From Pseudonocardia oceani (lineage in GTDB: Bacteria > Actinomycetota > Actinomycetes > Mycobacteriales > Pseudonocardiaceae), in the NCBI RefSeq assembly GCF_019263585.2, contig NZ_JADQDF010000001.1, positions 6,206,501 through 6,270,500 of the forward strand: a DNA stretch of 64,000 nucleotides, in the 5' to 3' direction. The position numbers and the translations under genes were made by a program. The notes below the pieces were generated by a model. It saw only the letters and a program-made list of their open reading frames with translations. It made no database searches and was not told the origin of the DNA. This document shows positions 55,260 through 64,000 of the stretch, one piece after another; positions within the stretch are counted from its first letter, which is position 1; every line of letters starts with the position of its first letter.

Positions 55260-56658
55260 ACCCGTAGCTCACCGAGTCGTCGTCGGCGGTGTCCTTGGCC
55301 AGGCGACGGGTGAGGAACAGCAGCTCCAGCGCCAGCTCCGCCGCGCTCGCCATCGGGCCGGGCTGCTCGGTGCCGCCCGCGTCGAGGCGCTTGGCGATCT
55401 CGGTGAGCGCCTCGACCTCGGGCAGCGCCGCGACGACCTCGGCCGCGGGCACCCGCTCCCCCGTGCGCACCGGGGAGGAGGCGACGGCCTCGGCCAGCGG
55501 GTTGAGGTCGATACCGCGCAGCCGGGCGCGGGCGGTGTCGGCGGTGGCCCGGCGCAGCAGGTGCTCCAGGTGCTCGGTCTCCCGGCCCTCCTCGCCCGAG
55601 GCGAACTCGAGCTTGCCGCGCAGCACGGCGGGCACCGACTCCAGGTCGACCGGGCGCGCGACGGCGTCGGCCTCGCCGGTGATCGCGGCCCGGCGCAGGG
55701 CGGCGGCGGCGACGGTCTCGGCGGCGGCCACGGAGAACCGCGCCGACACCCCGGAGCCCTGGTCGACCGCGCTGGACTCGCGCAGCGCGCGCGTGAACCG
55801 GGCGACGACCTCGAGCAGGTGCCGCGGGACGTCGGCGACGAGGTGTGCCTCCTGCTCCACCAACGTGATCTCGTCGGTGAGCTCGAGGGGGTAGTGCGTG
55901 CGGACCTCGGCGCCGAAGCGGTCCTTGAGCGGGGTGATGATCCGCCCGCGGTTGGTGTAGTCCTCGGGGTTGGCGCTCGCGACCAGCAGGATGTCGAGCG
56001 GCAGGCGCAGCGTGTAGCCGCGCACCTGGATGTCGCGCTCCTCCATCACGTTGAGCAGCGACACCTGGATCCGCTCGGCCAGGTCGGGCAGCTCGTTGAT
56101 CGTGACGACGCCGCGGTGCGCGCGGGGCACGAGCCCGTAGTGGATGGTCTCGGGGTCGCCCAGCGAGCGGCCCTCCGACACCTTCACGGGATCGATGTCG
56201 CCGATCAGGTCGGCCACCGCCGTGTCGGGCGTGGCCAGCTTCTCGGTGTAGCGCTCGGAGCGGTGGCGCCAGGTGACGGGCAGGTCGTCGCCGAGCTCGG
56301 CGGCGCGGCGGATCGACGCCGGCGTGATCGGGTCGTAGGGGTGCTCGCCCAGCTCGGAGCCCTCGAGGACCGGGGTCCACTCGTCGAGCAGGTTGGTGAT
56401 CGAGCGGAGCAGGCGCGTCTTGCCCTGCCCGCGCTCGCCCAGCAGGACGACGTCGTGGCCGGCGATCAGCGCGCGCTCGAGCTGCGGGAGCACCGTCGAC
56501 TCGAACCCGACGATGCCGGGCCACGGGTCGCGGCCCGCGCGCAGCGCGGCGACCAGGTTGGCGCGGATCTCGTCCTTAACGCCGCGCAGCTCGTGGCCCG
56601 ACGCCCGCAGGGCGCCGAGGGTGCGGGGAAGATCCGTGGGGGGAAGATCATGGGGCAC
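55258..56658 (-). CDS. AAA+ MoxR/magnesium-chelatase-like ATPase
   Basis: A 466-aa ATPase: Walker A LLGERGQGKT, Walker B region VVTINELPDL, sensor-I like LLVASANPEDY. Partner of the VWA protein at 46961-48922, probably a metal-insertion or remodelling chaperone. GTG 56658 lies 7 bases after TAGCGT on the minus strand (leaderless), which sets the start. Confidence 0.88.
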   Translation of the reverse strand: MPHDLPPTDLPRTLGALRASGHELRGVKDEIRANLVAALRAGRDPWPGIVGFESTVLPQLERALIAGHDVVLLGERGQGKTRLLRSITNLLDEWTPVLEGSELGEHPYDPITPASIRRAAELGDDLPVTWRHRSERYTEKLATPDTAVADLIGDIDPVKVSEGRSLGDPETIHYGLVPRAHRGVVTINELPDLAERIQVSLLNVMEERDIQVRGYTLRLPLDILLVASANPEDYTNRGRIITPLKDRFGAEVRTHYPLELTDEITLVEQEAHLVADVPRHLLEVVARFTRALRESSAVDQGSGVSARFSVAAAETVAAAALRRAAITGEADAVARPVDLESVPAVLRGKLEFASGEEGRETEHLEHLLRRATADTARARLRGIDLNPLAEAVASSPVRTGERVPAAEVVAALPEVEALTEIAKRLDAGGTEQPGPMASAAELALELLFLTRRLAKDTADDDSVSYG

Positions 56659-56698
56659 GTCTTCCACGCTACGCCCGCGCGTGCGAACCGGCGCGCGC

Positions 56699-57268
56699 TC
56701 AGCCGAACGCGAGCGGCCCGTGGTCGAGCCCCGGCAGGACGTACCGGGCGACCAGGTCGGCCTCGGGGCGGTGCGGGTAGCCGGAGAGGATGGAGCTCTC
56801 GACGCCGAGGTCGCGGTAGGCGAGCAGGTTGGCCAGCACCTGGTCCGGGTCGCCGACGATCGCCGCGCCCGCGCCCGAGCGGGCCCGCCCGATGCCGGTC
56901 CAGGTGCAGCGCCACGAACTCCCCGTCGAGGTCCACCCGCTCGCCGCGCAGCAGCGCGCGCAGCGCCGTCATGATCTCCAGGGTGCGCCGGTAGCGCGGC
57001 GCGGACTCCAGCACCTGCCCCGGCAGGTCCGAGGAGATGACGTCGACGGTCAGCCGGCCCTCGCGCACCTGGTCGATCGAGACGAGCTGACGGGCCAGTT
57101 GCGGCACCCACATCTCACCCAGCCGCACGGCCAGCAGCAGCCGCATCCGCCGCAGCACCGGCGCGGTCCCGGCGGTGAAGGCGACGGAGTGAGCACCGGG
57201 TCGGCCACCTCGAGGAACTCGTGGTCGTCGTCGCAGAGGGCGGCGAACCAGGACACCTCGACGGCCAT
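56699..57268 (-). pseudogene. Decayed LLM-class monooxygenase (SsuD-like)
   Basis: Starts well (MAVEVSWFAALCDDDHEFLE, good GGAGGAG site), then shifts frame into VPQLARQLVSIDQVREGRLT and LESAPRYRRTLEIMTALRAL, then again into AIVGDPDQVLANLLAYRDLG and ESSILSGYPHRPEADLVA before a stop at 56699. About 190 residues remain of a 350-aa family; at least two frameshifts and internal losses. It lies 74 bases downstream of the ABC permease, same strand, so may once have belonged to that importer. Confidence 0.8.
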
Positions 57269-57342
57269 GCGGGCTCCTCCCTCTCGACCGTCGCACGGCC
57301 ACCCGGTCATCGCGGTGACGACGGTGCTCATCCCTCCGGTGC

Positions 57343-58158
57343 TCATCCCTTCACCGACCCCGCCGTCAGCCCGGCGACGAACCACCGCTGCAGCAGCACG
57401 TAGGCCAGCGCGAGCGGCAGCGACGCGACGACGACGCCGGTGAACAGCAGCGGGTAGTCCGTGAGGTACTCGCCGGTGAAGCCGAGCAGCGCCAGCGGCA
57501 GCGTCTGCTTGGCCGGGTCGGTGATGAACAGCAGCGGGTAGAGCAGGTCGTTCCACGAGATCACCAGCAGGAAGATCGCCGCGGCGGCCAGCGACGGCGT
57601 CGACAGCGGCAGCACGACCGACCGGAACGTCCGCCACGGCGACGCCCCGTCGACGTCGGCCGCCTCGAACAGCTCGCGGGGCAGCGTCCGCATGAACCCG
57701 GTGAGGATGAACACCGCGACCGGCAGCCCGGTGACGGTCTGCACGACGACCAGCCCGACGAGCGAGTCGGTGAGCCCGAGCAGGTCGAACAGCACGAACT
57801 GCGGCACCATCGCCGCCTGCACCGGGATCGCCAGCCCGGCGATGACGAACCCGTACGCCGCCGCGGCGAGCCCGCCGTGCAGCCGCGCGAACGCGAACGC
57901 CGCGGCGGAGGCGACGGCGAGGGTCAGCACCACCACGCACGTCGTCACCAGGATCGAGTTGCGCAGCGCGACGGTGATCTGGCCGTCGGCGAGGACGGTC
58001 GCGTAGTTCGCCACGGTGGCCTGCGCGGGCAGGCCCAGCGGCGACGCGAACAGCTCCTGCGTGGTCTTGAACGTGCCGAACACGACGATCAGCAGCGGCA
58101 CCGCGATGACGAGCGTGTAGACGGCGAGGACGGCGCCGCGCCCGAGGCGGTAGGTCAC
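57343..58158 (-). CDS. ABC importer permease, MalG type
   Basis: A 271-aa inner-membrane permease with six helices and the EAA loop EAADVDGASPWRTFRSVVLP. Carbohydrate-uptake (CUT1) family. GTG overlaps the upstream permease stop (GTGA). Confidence 0.9.
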   Translation of the reverse strand: MTYRLGRGAVLAVYTLVIAVPLLIVVFGTFKTTQELFASPLGLPAQATVANYATVLADGQITVALRNSILVTTCVVVLTLAVASAAAFAFARLHGGLAAAAYGFVIAGLAIPVQAAMVPQFVLFDLLGLTDSLVGLVVVQTVTGLPVAVFILTGFMRTLPRELFEAADVDGASPWRTFRSVVLPLSTPSLAAAAIFLLVISWNDLLYPLLFITDPAKQTLPLALLGFTGEYLTDYPLLFTGVVVASLPLALAYVLLQRWFVAGLTAGSVKG

Positions 58159-59087
58159 GCGTCGGTCCCCCGCGAGATCGCGCGGCGCTGCAGCCACGTC
58201 ACCAGCGCGATCAGCACCAGGAACAGCACCGACTCGGCCGCGGCGTAGCCGAAGCGGGAGTCGGCGAACCCGGCGTAGATGCGGGTGGCGAGGATGTCCA
58301 GCGGCGGGTTGGGCGGGTTGCCGGCCAGCCCGAGCACCAGGTCGAACGCCTTGAACGACTGCACCGTCGTGTAGGCGACGACGATCAGCGCGGTGGGCGC
58401 CACCAGCGGCAGCGTGATGTGGCGGAACCGCTGCGCGCGCGAGGCCCCGTCGACCTTCGCCGCCTCGTAGTACATCTCCGGGATCTGCTGCAGCCCGGCG
58501 ATGAACACGACCATCAGCTGCCCGGCGTGGGCCCAGACCTGCACGAGCGCGAGCCAGAGGATCGCGGTGCCCGGCTCGGAGAGGTAGCCGCTGCCGCCCA
58601 GCCCGACCGCCGCGAGCGCGGGCTCCAGCGGGCCCAGCCCCGGGTCGTAGACGAACTTCCAGACGAACGCCACGGCGACGCTGGACAGGATCGCCGGGAA
58701 GAAGAACACCGCCCGCAGCAACGTCGACGCCCGCGTGGTGCGGGTGAGCAGCACCGCCAGCGCCAGGGAGATCAGGGTCTGCGCGATCGTGACGACGAGG
58801 GTGAACTGCAGGCTGTTGACCGCCGCATTGCGGAACTGGTCGTCGGCGGTGAGCAGGCCGGTGTAGTTGTCGACCCCGACCCACGCGAAGTCGGCGCTGT
58901 AGCCGTCCCAGTCGGTCACCGAGTACAGCAGCGTCTGCAGCGCGGGGGCGGCCAGGAAGTAGGTGTGCAGCAGCAGCGCGGGCGCGGCGAACAGCCACAG
59001 CGCGCGCGACGGGCGGGCGCCGGACGCGCGCGGCCGGCGGCGGCGGGCCTCGGGCGGGGCGACGGGCGGCGCGGCGGTGACGGTCAT
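58155..59087 (-). CDS. ABC importer permease, MalF type
   Basis: A 310-aa permease with six helices and the EAA loop EAAKVDGASRAQRFRHITLP. The N-terminus is basic and Pro-rich. ATG overlaps the binding-protein stop (ATGA). No ATPase is encoded in this window; CUT1 systems commonly share one MsiK-like ATPase. Confidence 0.9.
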   Translation of the reverse strand: MTVTAAPPVAPPEARRRRPRASGARPSRALWLFAAPALLLHTYFLAAPALQTLLYSVTDWDGYSADFAWVGVDNYTGLLTADDQFRNAAVNSLQFTLVVTIAQTLISLALAVLLTRTTRASTLLRAVFFFPAILSSVAVAFVWKFVYDPGLGPLEPALAAVGLGGSGYLSEPGTAILWLALVQVWAHAGQLMVVFIAGLQQIPEMYYEAAKVDGASRAQRFRHITLPLVAPTALIVVAYTTVQSFKAFDLVLGLAGNPPNPPLDILATRIYAGFADSRFGYAAAESVLFLVLIALVTWLQRRAISRGTDA

Positions 59088-60400
59088 CCGGGCCGCCGCT
59101 GGTCGACGACGGTCTGCGCGGCCTCGGCGGCCTGCTCGGGCGGCACCCCGCGCACCACCTCGACGCAGGCGTTCTCGACGGCCGAGCGGATGTCGAGGTT
59201 CTCGAACTGGAAGCGCGGGGCGAGGATCACCGGGGCGTCGAGCCAGCGGACGGTGGCCCGCAGGTCCGGGTCGGTGTACTCGACGCCGGCGACGGTGGAG
59301 TGCTGCACCGTGCCGTTCGCGTAGCGGGAGGCGACCTCGGGCCGGGACAGGTACTCGACGAACCGCACCGCCGTGTCCGGCTGCTCCGACGCCGTGCTGA
59401 CGCCGACCAGGAAGGTCGCGTTGGCGACGCCCTGGTGGCGGGCCGACGCGGCGTCGGTCGTGATCGGGGCGAGGAGGTCGACCGGGAACGCGGCCCCGAG
59501 CTCGCGCACGGCCGTGAGGTGGAACGAGCCCGTGGCCAGCATCGCCGCGCCCCCGGAGGCGAAGACCTGCTGGCACGGCTCCGACGCCGCACCGATCGCA
59601 CCGGGCTGGAAGTAGGGCGCGAGCTGGGCGTACTGGCGCAGCGTGGTGAGGAACCAGTCGTCGGTGGCGCGGGCGGTGCCGGCCTCGATCGCGGTGAACA
59701 TGTCGTCGGTGGGCGCGTTGTTCATGACCATCGCGTTGAGCAGCTGCCCCGCGTTCGCCGGCTCGCCGCCCGGCCAGGCGATCGGGGCGACGCCGAGCCC
59801 GCGCAGCGCCTCGCACAGCCCGAGGAACCCGTCCCAGTCGGCCGGGGCGCTCGACGCGCCCGCCGCGGCGAGCAGGTCGGTGTTCACCAGCGGCATGTTG
59901 AACACGTACTGGTAGGGCAGTCCGAGCTGGTTGCCCGAGGCGTCCCGGCCCGACCGCACCAGCCTGGGCAGGTAGTTGTCGGTGAACGGCTGCGCGGACA
60001 GGTCGCCGTAGAGCCCGGCGGCGACCATGTCGACGAACTGGGCGCCCCGGAACGCGGTGAACACGTCGCCCGTGCCGCCCCGGCGGATGCGCAGCAGCGC
60101 GGTGGACTGGTAGTCGCTGGACGGGGTGATGTCCTGGCGCACCGACGCGTCGGGGTTCTCGGCGACGAACCCGGCGATGATCTCGTCGAGCACCGCGCGG
60201 TCCTCCCCGCGCCAGTGCGCGAAGGAGATCGCGCCCGACGCCGGGCCGGGCGGCGGCACCCCGACCAGCGCCGGGCCGGCGGTGGCGCCGCCCGGCGCGG
60301 CGCTGCCGGGGCGGGTGGTGCCGGGAAGGGCGCAGCCGGCGAGCAGGCCGCCGGCGGCCGCGGTGAGCAGGGTGCGGCGGGTGAGTCGCGAGGGGGTCAA
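59084..60400 (-). CDS. Extracellular sugar-binding lipoprotein of ABC importer
   Basis: A 438-aa solute-binding protein. Signal has twin-arginine character (RLTRRTLLTAAAG) and lipobox LLAGC, so it is probably a Tat-exported lipoprotein. Mature domain fits the extracellular family 1 fold (SFAHWRGEDRAVLDEIIAGF; LGLPYQYVFNMPLVNTDLLA). I chose TTG 60400 because GGAG is 7 bases upstream and the signal then starts normally; the frame is open to 60661, over the MFS promoter. Confidence 0.85.
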   Translation of the reverse strand: MTPSRLTRRTLLTAAAGGLLAGCALPGTTRPGSAAPGGATAGPALVGVPPPGPASGAISFAHWRGEDRAVLDEIIAGFVAENPDASVRQDITPSSDYQSTALLRIRRGGTGDVFTAFRGAQFVDMVAAGLYGDLSAQPFTDNYLPRLVRSGRDASGNQLGLPYQYVFNMPLVNTDLLAAAGASSAPADWDGFLGLCEALRGLGVAPIAWPGGEPANAGQLLNAMVMNNAPTDDMFTAIEAGTARATDDWFLTTLRQYAQLAPYFQPGAIGAASEPCQQVFASGGAAMLATGSFHLTAVRELGAAFPVDLLAPITTDAASARHQGVANATFLVGVSTASEQPDTAVRFVEYLSRPEVASRYANGTVQHSTVAGVEYTDPDLRATVRWLDAPVILAPRFQFENLDIRSAVENACVEVVRGVPPEQAAEAAQTVVDQRRPG

Positions 60401-60579
60401 CGGGTCTCCGGCGGGGTGCGTCGGGGCGGGCGGTCGGCTCAGCCGCGACACCGCTCGTCGAAGAGGGCCACGCGCCGCGTCGGCCAGATCGTCTCGATCA
60501 GCGGCGGCAGCACGGGCGTCATTCGAGCAGACGGTGCCGCGGGGCGCCAACCAGGCTCGCCCGGCGCTGGAGGAACGGG

Positions 60580-60633
60580 CCACCTCGGGCGAGGTGGTGC
60601 GGGGCCCCTGATCCTGTTCGGGAATGCCCGAAC
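60580..60633. promoter_or_regulatory. Two palindromes in the importer/MFS intergenic region
   Basis: CCACCTCG-GG-CGAGGTGG at 60580-60597 and GTTCGGG-AATG-CCCGAAC at 60616-60633. The 255-bp gap 60401-60655 holds no convincing gene. The second lies 22 bases before the MFS ATG and is a good operator candidate; no regulator gene is adjacent. Confidence 0.5.
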
Positions 60634-60655
60634 GGAGGCATCGTTGGCATAGGAC

Positions 60656-61990
60656 ATGCACTCACCTGGGCGCACCGCCGTCCTGCTCGGCCTGCTGTTC
60701 GGGCTCGCGGGCACCTCGACGTCCGCCGTCACGGTCGCGCTGCCGCAGCTCTCGGCGGAGCTCGGGGTCACCGCGGCCACCGCCGCATGGATCGTCAGCG
60801 GCTACACCGTGGCCCTGGCCGTCGCGACGCCGATGCACGGGCGCCTCGCCGACATGGCCGGCATCCGGCTCCCGCTCGTGGTCGGGGTGGCGCTGATGAG
60901 CGTCGGCGCGGTCGCGGCCGCGCTCGCGCCGAACTTCGGGATCCTCATGGTGGCCCGCGTCCTGCAGGGCGCCGGGGCCGCATCGGTCGCGGTGCTGGGA
61001 ACGGCGCTGATCAGCGCGCGGTGGAGCGGCGAGGCGCGGGGGGCCGCGCTCGGCCGCGTCGCCGGGGTGGCGGGCACGCTCAGCGCGCTGGGCCCCCTGC
61101 TGGGCGGCGCGCTCGAGGCGCTCGGTGGGTGGCGCTGGTCGGTGGCGCTGCCGGTGATCGGGCTGCTGGCGATCCCGGCGCTGTGGCGTGGCGCCCCCAC
61201 CGGCGGCAGCGGCGAGCCCGTCGACAAGGTCGGGGCGCTGCTCGTCGCGGTGGCCGCGTCCGGGCTCGTCCTGCTCATCCAGTCGCCGTCGGCCGGGGTC
61301 GTCGCCGGCACGGTCGGCGCGGCGCTGCTCGTGATCGGCGCGCCCGCCGTCGTGTGGTGGGTCCGCCGGCGCCCCGACGGGTTCCTCCCCCGCGCGATCG
61401 TCACCAACGTGACGGTGCTGCGCAGCGCGTTCGCCGCCGCCGCGGTGCCCGCCAGCTGGTTCGCGCTGCTGCTCGGGGTGCCGCTCGCCGCCGCGTCCTG
61501 GGGCTGGACCCCCCTGGCCACGGGCACCCTCCTGCTGCCCGCGGCCGCCGTCGGGTTCTTCTCCCCGCCGGTGGCCCGCCGCCTGCTCTCCCGGCTCGGC
61601 GGGCGCCGCACGATCGCGCTGGCCTGCCCCACCGCGGTGGTCGCGCTGCTGGTCGCGGCACTGGGCGGGGTGCTGGAGTCGCCGTGGCTGCTCGCGCTGG
61701 CCGTCGTGCTCGTGACGGTCGCGTTCGGCGTCGGGCAGCCGGCGATGATCTCCTCGGTGGGCGCGGCCGTCCCCGGCGCGCAGCGGGGCGTCGCGCTGGG
61801 GATCGCCACGCTGGTCTTCCTGACCGGCGCCAGCGTCGGGGCGGCGGTGGTCGGCGGGCTGAGCACCGTCATCGGCGTACCGGGGGCCTTCCTCCTGCTC
61901 GTGGCTCTCCCCCTGCTCGGGATCGGGGCCCTGCTCGTGGGGGGTCCGGACCGGGTGGAGCCGGTGGAGCCGGTACCGGCCGGGCGGTGA
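60656..61990 (+). CDS. MFS drug-type transporter
   Basis: A 444-aa protein with 12-14 helices; motifs MHGRLADMAGIRLP (loop 2-3) and ARVLQGAGAASVAVLGTA with a Pro/Gly-rich antiporter region. Drug:H+ antiporter family. ATG start; two palindromes upstream suggest regulation. Confidence 0.87.
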   Translation: MHSPGRTAVLLGLLFGLAGTSTSAVTVALPQLSAELGVTAATAAWIVSGYTVALAVATPMHGRLADMAGIRLPLVVGVALMSVGAVAAALAPNFGILMVARVLQGAGAASVAVLGTALISARWSGEARGAALGRVAGVAGTLSALGPLLGGALEALGGWRWSVALPVIGLLAIPALWRGAPTGGSGEPVDKVGALLVAVAASGLVLLIQSPSAGVVAGTVGAALLVIGAPAVVWWVRRRPDGFLPRAIVTNVTVLRSAFAAAAVPASWFALLLGVPLAAASWGWTPLATGTLLLPAAAVGFFSPPVARRLLSRLGGRRTIALACPTAVVALLVAALGGVLESPWLLALAVVLVTVAFGVGQPAMISSVGAAVPGAQRGVALGIATLVFLTGASVGAAVVGGLSTVIGVPGAFLLLVALPLLGIGALLVGGPDRVEPVEPVPAGR

Positions 61991-62175
61991 GCGCGGGACC
62001 GCACCGCCCGCACTCGATCGCCGCCCACCGCACCTCACGGTCCCTCCCACAGCCGTGGACGGCGACCGACGACGCTCCCCCGCACCCGACCCCGACGGCC
62101 GGGTGGGGCTGTCCCCCGCTCGGCGGACGGGTGATCCGGATGGCGTGGGCGGACCGGGGGCCCCAGGCTCGGGGC

Positions 62176-63216
62176 ATGACCACCGACGAGCCGGCGCGAG
62201 CCGGTACGCGCACCGCCAGCGACTTCGCCCGGCTGTCGAGGCGGATCAGCGCCGCGGGCCTGCTCGATCCCGCACCCACCTACTACGTCGGGCGCGCGCT
62301 GGTCCTGGCCGCCGTCGCCGCCGCGACCGTCACCGCGTTCCTGCTGCTCGACGACTCCTGGTGGCAGCTGGCCGTCGCGGCCGTGGCCGCCGCCGTCTAC
62401 GGGCAGATCGCGCTGCTCGCCCACGACATCGCCCACCGCCAGGTGTTCCGGTCGCGCGCGGTGTCGGCGTGGGCGGGCCGCCTCGTCGGCAACGTCGGCA
62501 TCGGCATGGCCTACGGCTGGTGGATGCAGAAGCACACCCGCCACCACGCCGACCCCAACCACATCGGCCGCGACCCCGACGTCGCGCCCGGGTCGCTCGC
62601 CTTCACCGCCGACCAGGCCCGCGCCAGCCACGGCCCGGCCCGCTTCCTCGTCCGCCACCAGGACGCCCTGTTCTTCCCCGTGCTGACCCTGTCCGGGCTG
62701 GACCTGCGCCGGGCCGGCATCGCCGGGCTGCTGCGCGGGCGGATGCCGCACCGTCGCACCGAGCTCGCCCTGGTCGCGACCCACATCACCGCCTACCTCA
62801 CGGCGCTGTTCGTGCTCCTGCCGCCCGGGCTCGCCGTCGCCTTCTTCGCCGTCCACCAGTGCCTGTTCGGGGTGTACCTCGGCTCGATCTTCGCGCCCAA
62901 CCACAAGGGCATGCAGATGCCGACCGAGCGGATGGACTTCCTGCGCAAGCAGGTCCTGACCTCACGCAACGTCCGCGGGGGCCGGCTGACCGACGGCCTG
63001 CTGCACGTCGCCATGGGCGGGCTCAACCACCAGATCGAGCACCACCTGTTCCCCTCGATGCCCACCCCGCACCAGCGGCGGGCCCGGGTCGTCGTGCGGG
63101 AGTTCTGCGCGGAGGTCGGCGTGTCCTACCACGAGACGACGCTGCTGGGCTCCTGGGCGGAGATGCTCGCGGCGCTGCGGGCGGCGGCCGCTCCCCTGCG
63201 ACGCGTGCCGGCCTAA
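62176..63216 (+). CDS. Membrane fatty acid desaturase
   Basis: A 346-aa di-iron desaturase. The three His boxes are HDIAH, HTRHH and HQIEHH, with four hydrophobic helices between. Acts on acyl-CoA or acyl-lipid. ATG 62176 is 6 bases after CAGGCT. Its stop overlaps the stop of the converging peptidase (CTAA). Confidence 0.92.
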   Translation: MTTDEPARAGTRTASDFARLSRRISAAGLLDPAPTYYVGRALVLAAVAAATVTAFLLLDDSWWQLAVAAVAAAVYGQIALLAHDIAHRQVFRSRAVSAWAGRLVGNVGIGMAYGWWMQKHTRHHADPNHIGRDPDVAPGSLAFTADQARASHGPARFLVRHQDALFFPVLTLSGLDLRRAGIAGLLRGRMPHRRTELALVATHITAYLTALFVLLPPGLAVAFFAVHQCLFGVYLGSIFAPNHKGMQMPTERMDFLRKQVLTSRNVRGGRLTDGLLHVAMGGLNHQIEHHLFPSMPTPHQRRARVVVREFCAEVGVSYHETTLLGSWAEMLAALRAAAAPLRRVPA

Positions 63217-64000
63217 CCGAGCAGCAGCAGGGCGGTGGGCACGGCGACGAGCGCGACCGCCCCCAACCGCACGCACACCTGCGTGACCAGCGGCAGCGGC
63301 GGGGGCGGGTCGGTGATGCGGCGCAGCCGGCGGTCGAGCGCGGTGGTGAACGAGCTCAGCGCCGCCGCCGGGGCGGCGCCGCCCATCGTCCGCAGCGCCC
63401 CGACGAGCTCGACCGACCGCTTCCCCGACGCCGCCACGTCGTCGGCCCGCATCTCGATGAGCGCGGCCACCGCGATCTGCGCGCAGACCATCCCCCGCAC
63501 GAACGGCGCCGTGGCCCCCCAGGCGACGAACGGCAGGACGACGAGGTCGTGCCGTTCGCGCAGGTGCGCGCGCTCGTGGGCGAGGACGGCGCGGACGCCC
63601 GCCGGATCGAGCGCGTCGAGCACGCCGACCGAGAGCACCAGCCGCGACCGCAGCCCGGGCAGGCAGTACGCCACCGGGACGGGGTGGTCGAGCACGCGGG
63701 CACCGGGCGCGGCGGGCCAGGGCGTGCCCAGGACGTCGAGCAGGTCACGGTGGCGGCGCCGCGCCCGCAGCGTGCGGACGGTGATCGCGGCGAGCACGCC
63801 GAGCAGACGCAGCACCAGCAGGAGCGCGAGGATCAGCGCCAGGAGGTGGGTGACCCCCAGCCGCGTCCAGGACGACCCGTCGATCGCGCGCAGCGCCGCG
63901 GGCAGCGTGGGGCCCAGCGGCGCCAGCCCGTAGACGATGCCCGCACCGATCAGCGAGAGCCCTCCCGCGAGCCCGACGGACTGCCACAGCAGGAGCGCGC
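63213..64000 (-). CDS. M56-family metallopeptidase (BlaR1/MecR1-like), 5' partial
   Basis: Frame is open to the window edge; 262 codons are seen. HEXXH zinc motif HERAHLRERHD, preceded by a segment YCLPGLRSRLVLSVGVLDAL typical of M56, and at least three membrane helices. Such peptidases usually pair with a BlaI/MecI repressor encoded upstream, here outside the window. C-terminus is a final helix; no beta-lactam sensor domain is fused. Confidence 0.85.
   Translation of the reverse strand, partial: ALLLWQSVGLAGGLSLIGAGIVYGLAPLGPTLPAALRAIDGSSWTRLGVTHLLALILALLLVLRLLGVLAAITVRTLRARRRHRDLLDVLGTPWPAAPGARVLDHPVPVAYCLPGLRSRLVLSVGVLDALDPAGVRAVLAHERAHLRERHDLVVLPFVAWGATAPFVRGMVCAQIAVAALIEMRADDVAASGKRSVELVGALRTMGGAAPAAALSSFTTALDRRLRRITDPPPPLPLVTQVCVRLGAVALVAVPTALLLLG

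Noticed and set aside
60439..60522. 27-aa minus-strand frame (MTPVLPPLIETIWPTRRVAL...)
   Set aside because: Too short, no ribosome site, no recognised family. Could be a gene tail, but I cannot support it.

Overview
The window is very GC-rich (roughly 70 percent or more), codes densely on both strands and carries no rRNA, tRNA, CRISPR array or insertion sequence that I can recognise. It is a chromosomal segment of an actinobacterium, most likely Pseudonocardiaceae (Pseudonocardia-like). The marker genes are a complete Pup-proteasome set (arc, dop, pup, prcB, prcA, pafA), pafBC, tatAC, mycothiol ligase mshC and an F420-type luciferase-like oxidoreductase. The genus is inference from gene content and order.

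Layout. 1-7083: an Hsp70-like protein with a non-canonical C-terminus (5' end off the window), converging on a three-gene operon (acidic protein, two dynamin-like GTPases), then an ECF sigma factor. 7175-17634: eis-type acetyltransferase, DUF4333 protein, helY helicase, tatC, tatA, a small membrane protein, pafC, pafB, a 77-aa unknown, pafA. 17788-20990: PAP2-lipid kinase fusion, VOC-alpha/beta-hydrolase fusion and a decayed RraA-like gene. 21022-24602: prcA, prcB, pup, dop and a possible 8-codon leader before dop. 24734-30824: an accessory block between dop and arc (alcohol dehydrogenase, marR/yceI with paired operators, AraC regulator, VOC protein, SLC13/DASS anion transporter, YchJ-type protein, small phosphatase). 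30910-38196: arc, trmI, lipoprotein, RecB-type nuclease, thioesterase, hisG, hisE, HAD phosphatase. 38193-41917: metH behind an apparent S-adenosylhomocysteine riboswitch. 41985-46964: PAC2 protein, MFS transporter, DUF2237 pair, mshC, small proteins, VOC remnant. 46961-56658: a VWA protein and its AAA+ MoxR-type partner, separated by a hydrolase/TetR/LLM/NUDIX/ABC/pentapeptide block. 56699-64000: decayed LLM monooxygenase, carbohydrate-type ABC importer, MFS exporter, fatty-acid desaturase, and an M56 peptidase running off the end.

How the genes work together. PafA ligates Pup to lysines, ARC unfolds pupylated proteins into the PrcBA 20S core, and Dop removes Pup. Pup already ends in Gly-Gly-Glu, so Dop is not needed to deamidate it. 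PafBC is the WYL-type DNA-damage activator encoded beside pafA. TatAC exports folded proteins; the substrate-binding lipoprotein in this window has a twin-arginine-like signal. MetH makes methionine and feeds SAM; its leader looks able to sense SAH and expose the ribosome-binding site.

Many genes here have a TANNNT (or close) -10 box only 6-8 bases before the start codon, which indicates leaderless transcripts. I used this to choose several starts. No gene-free stretch exceeds 300 bases; the longest is 60401-60655.
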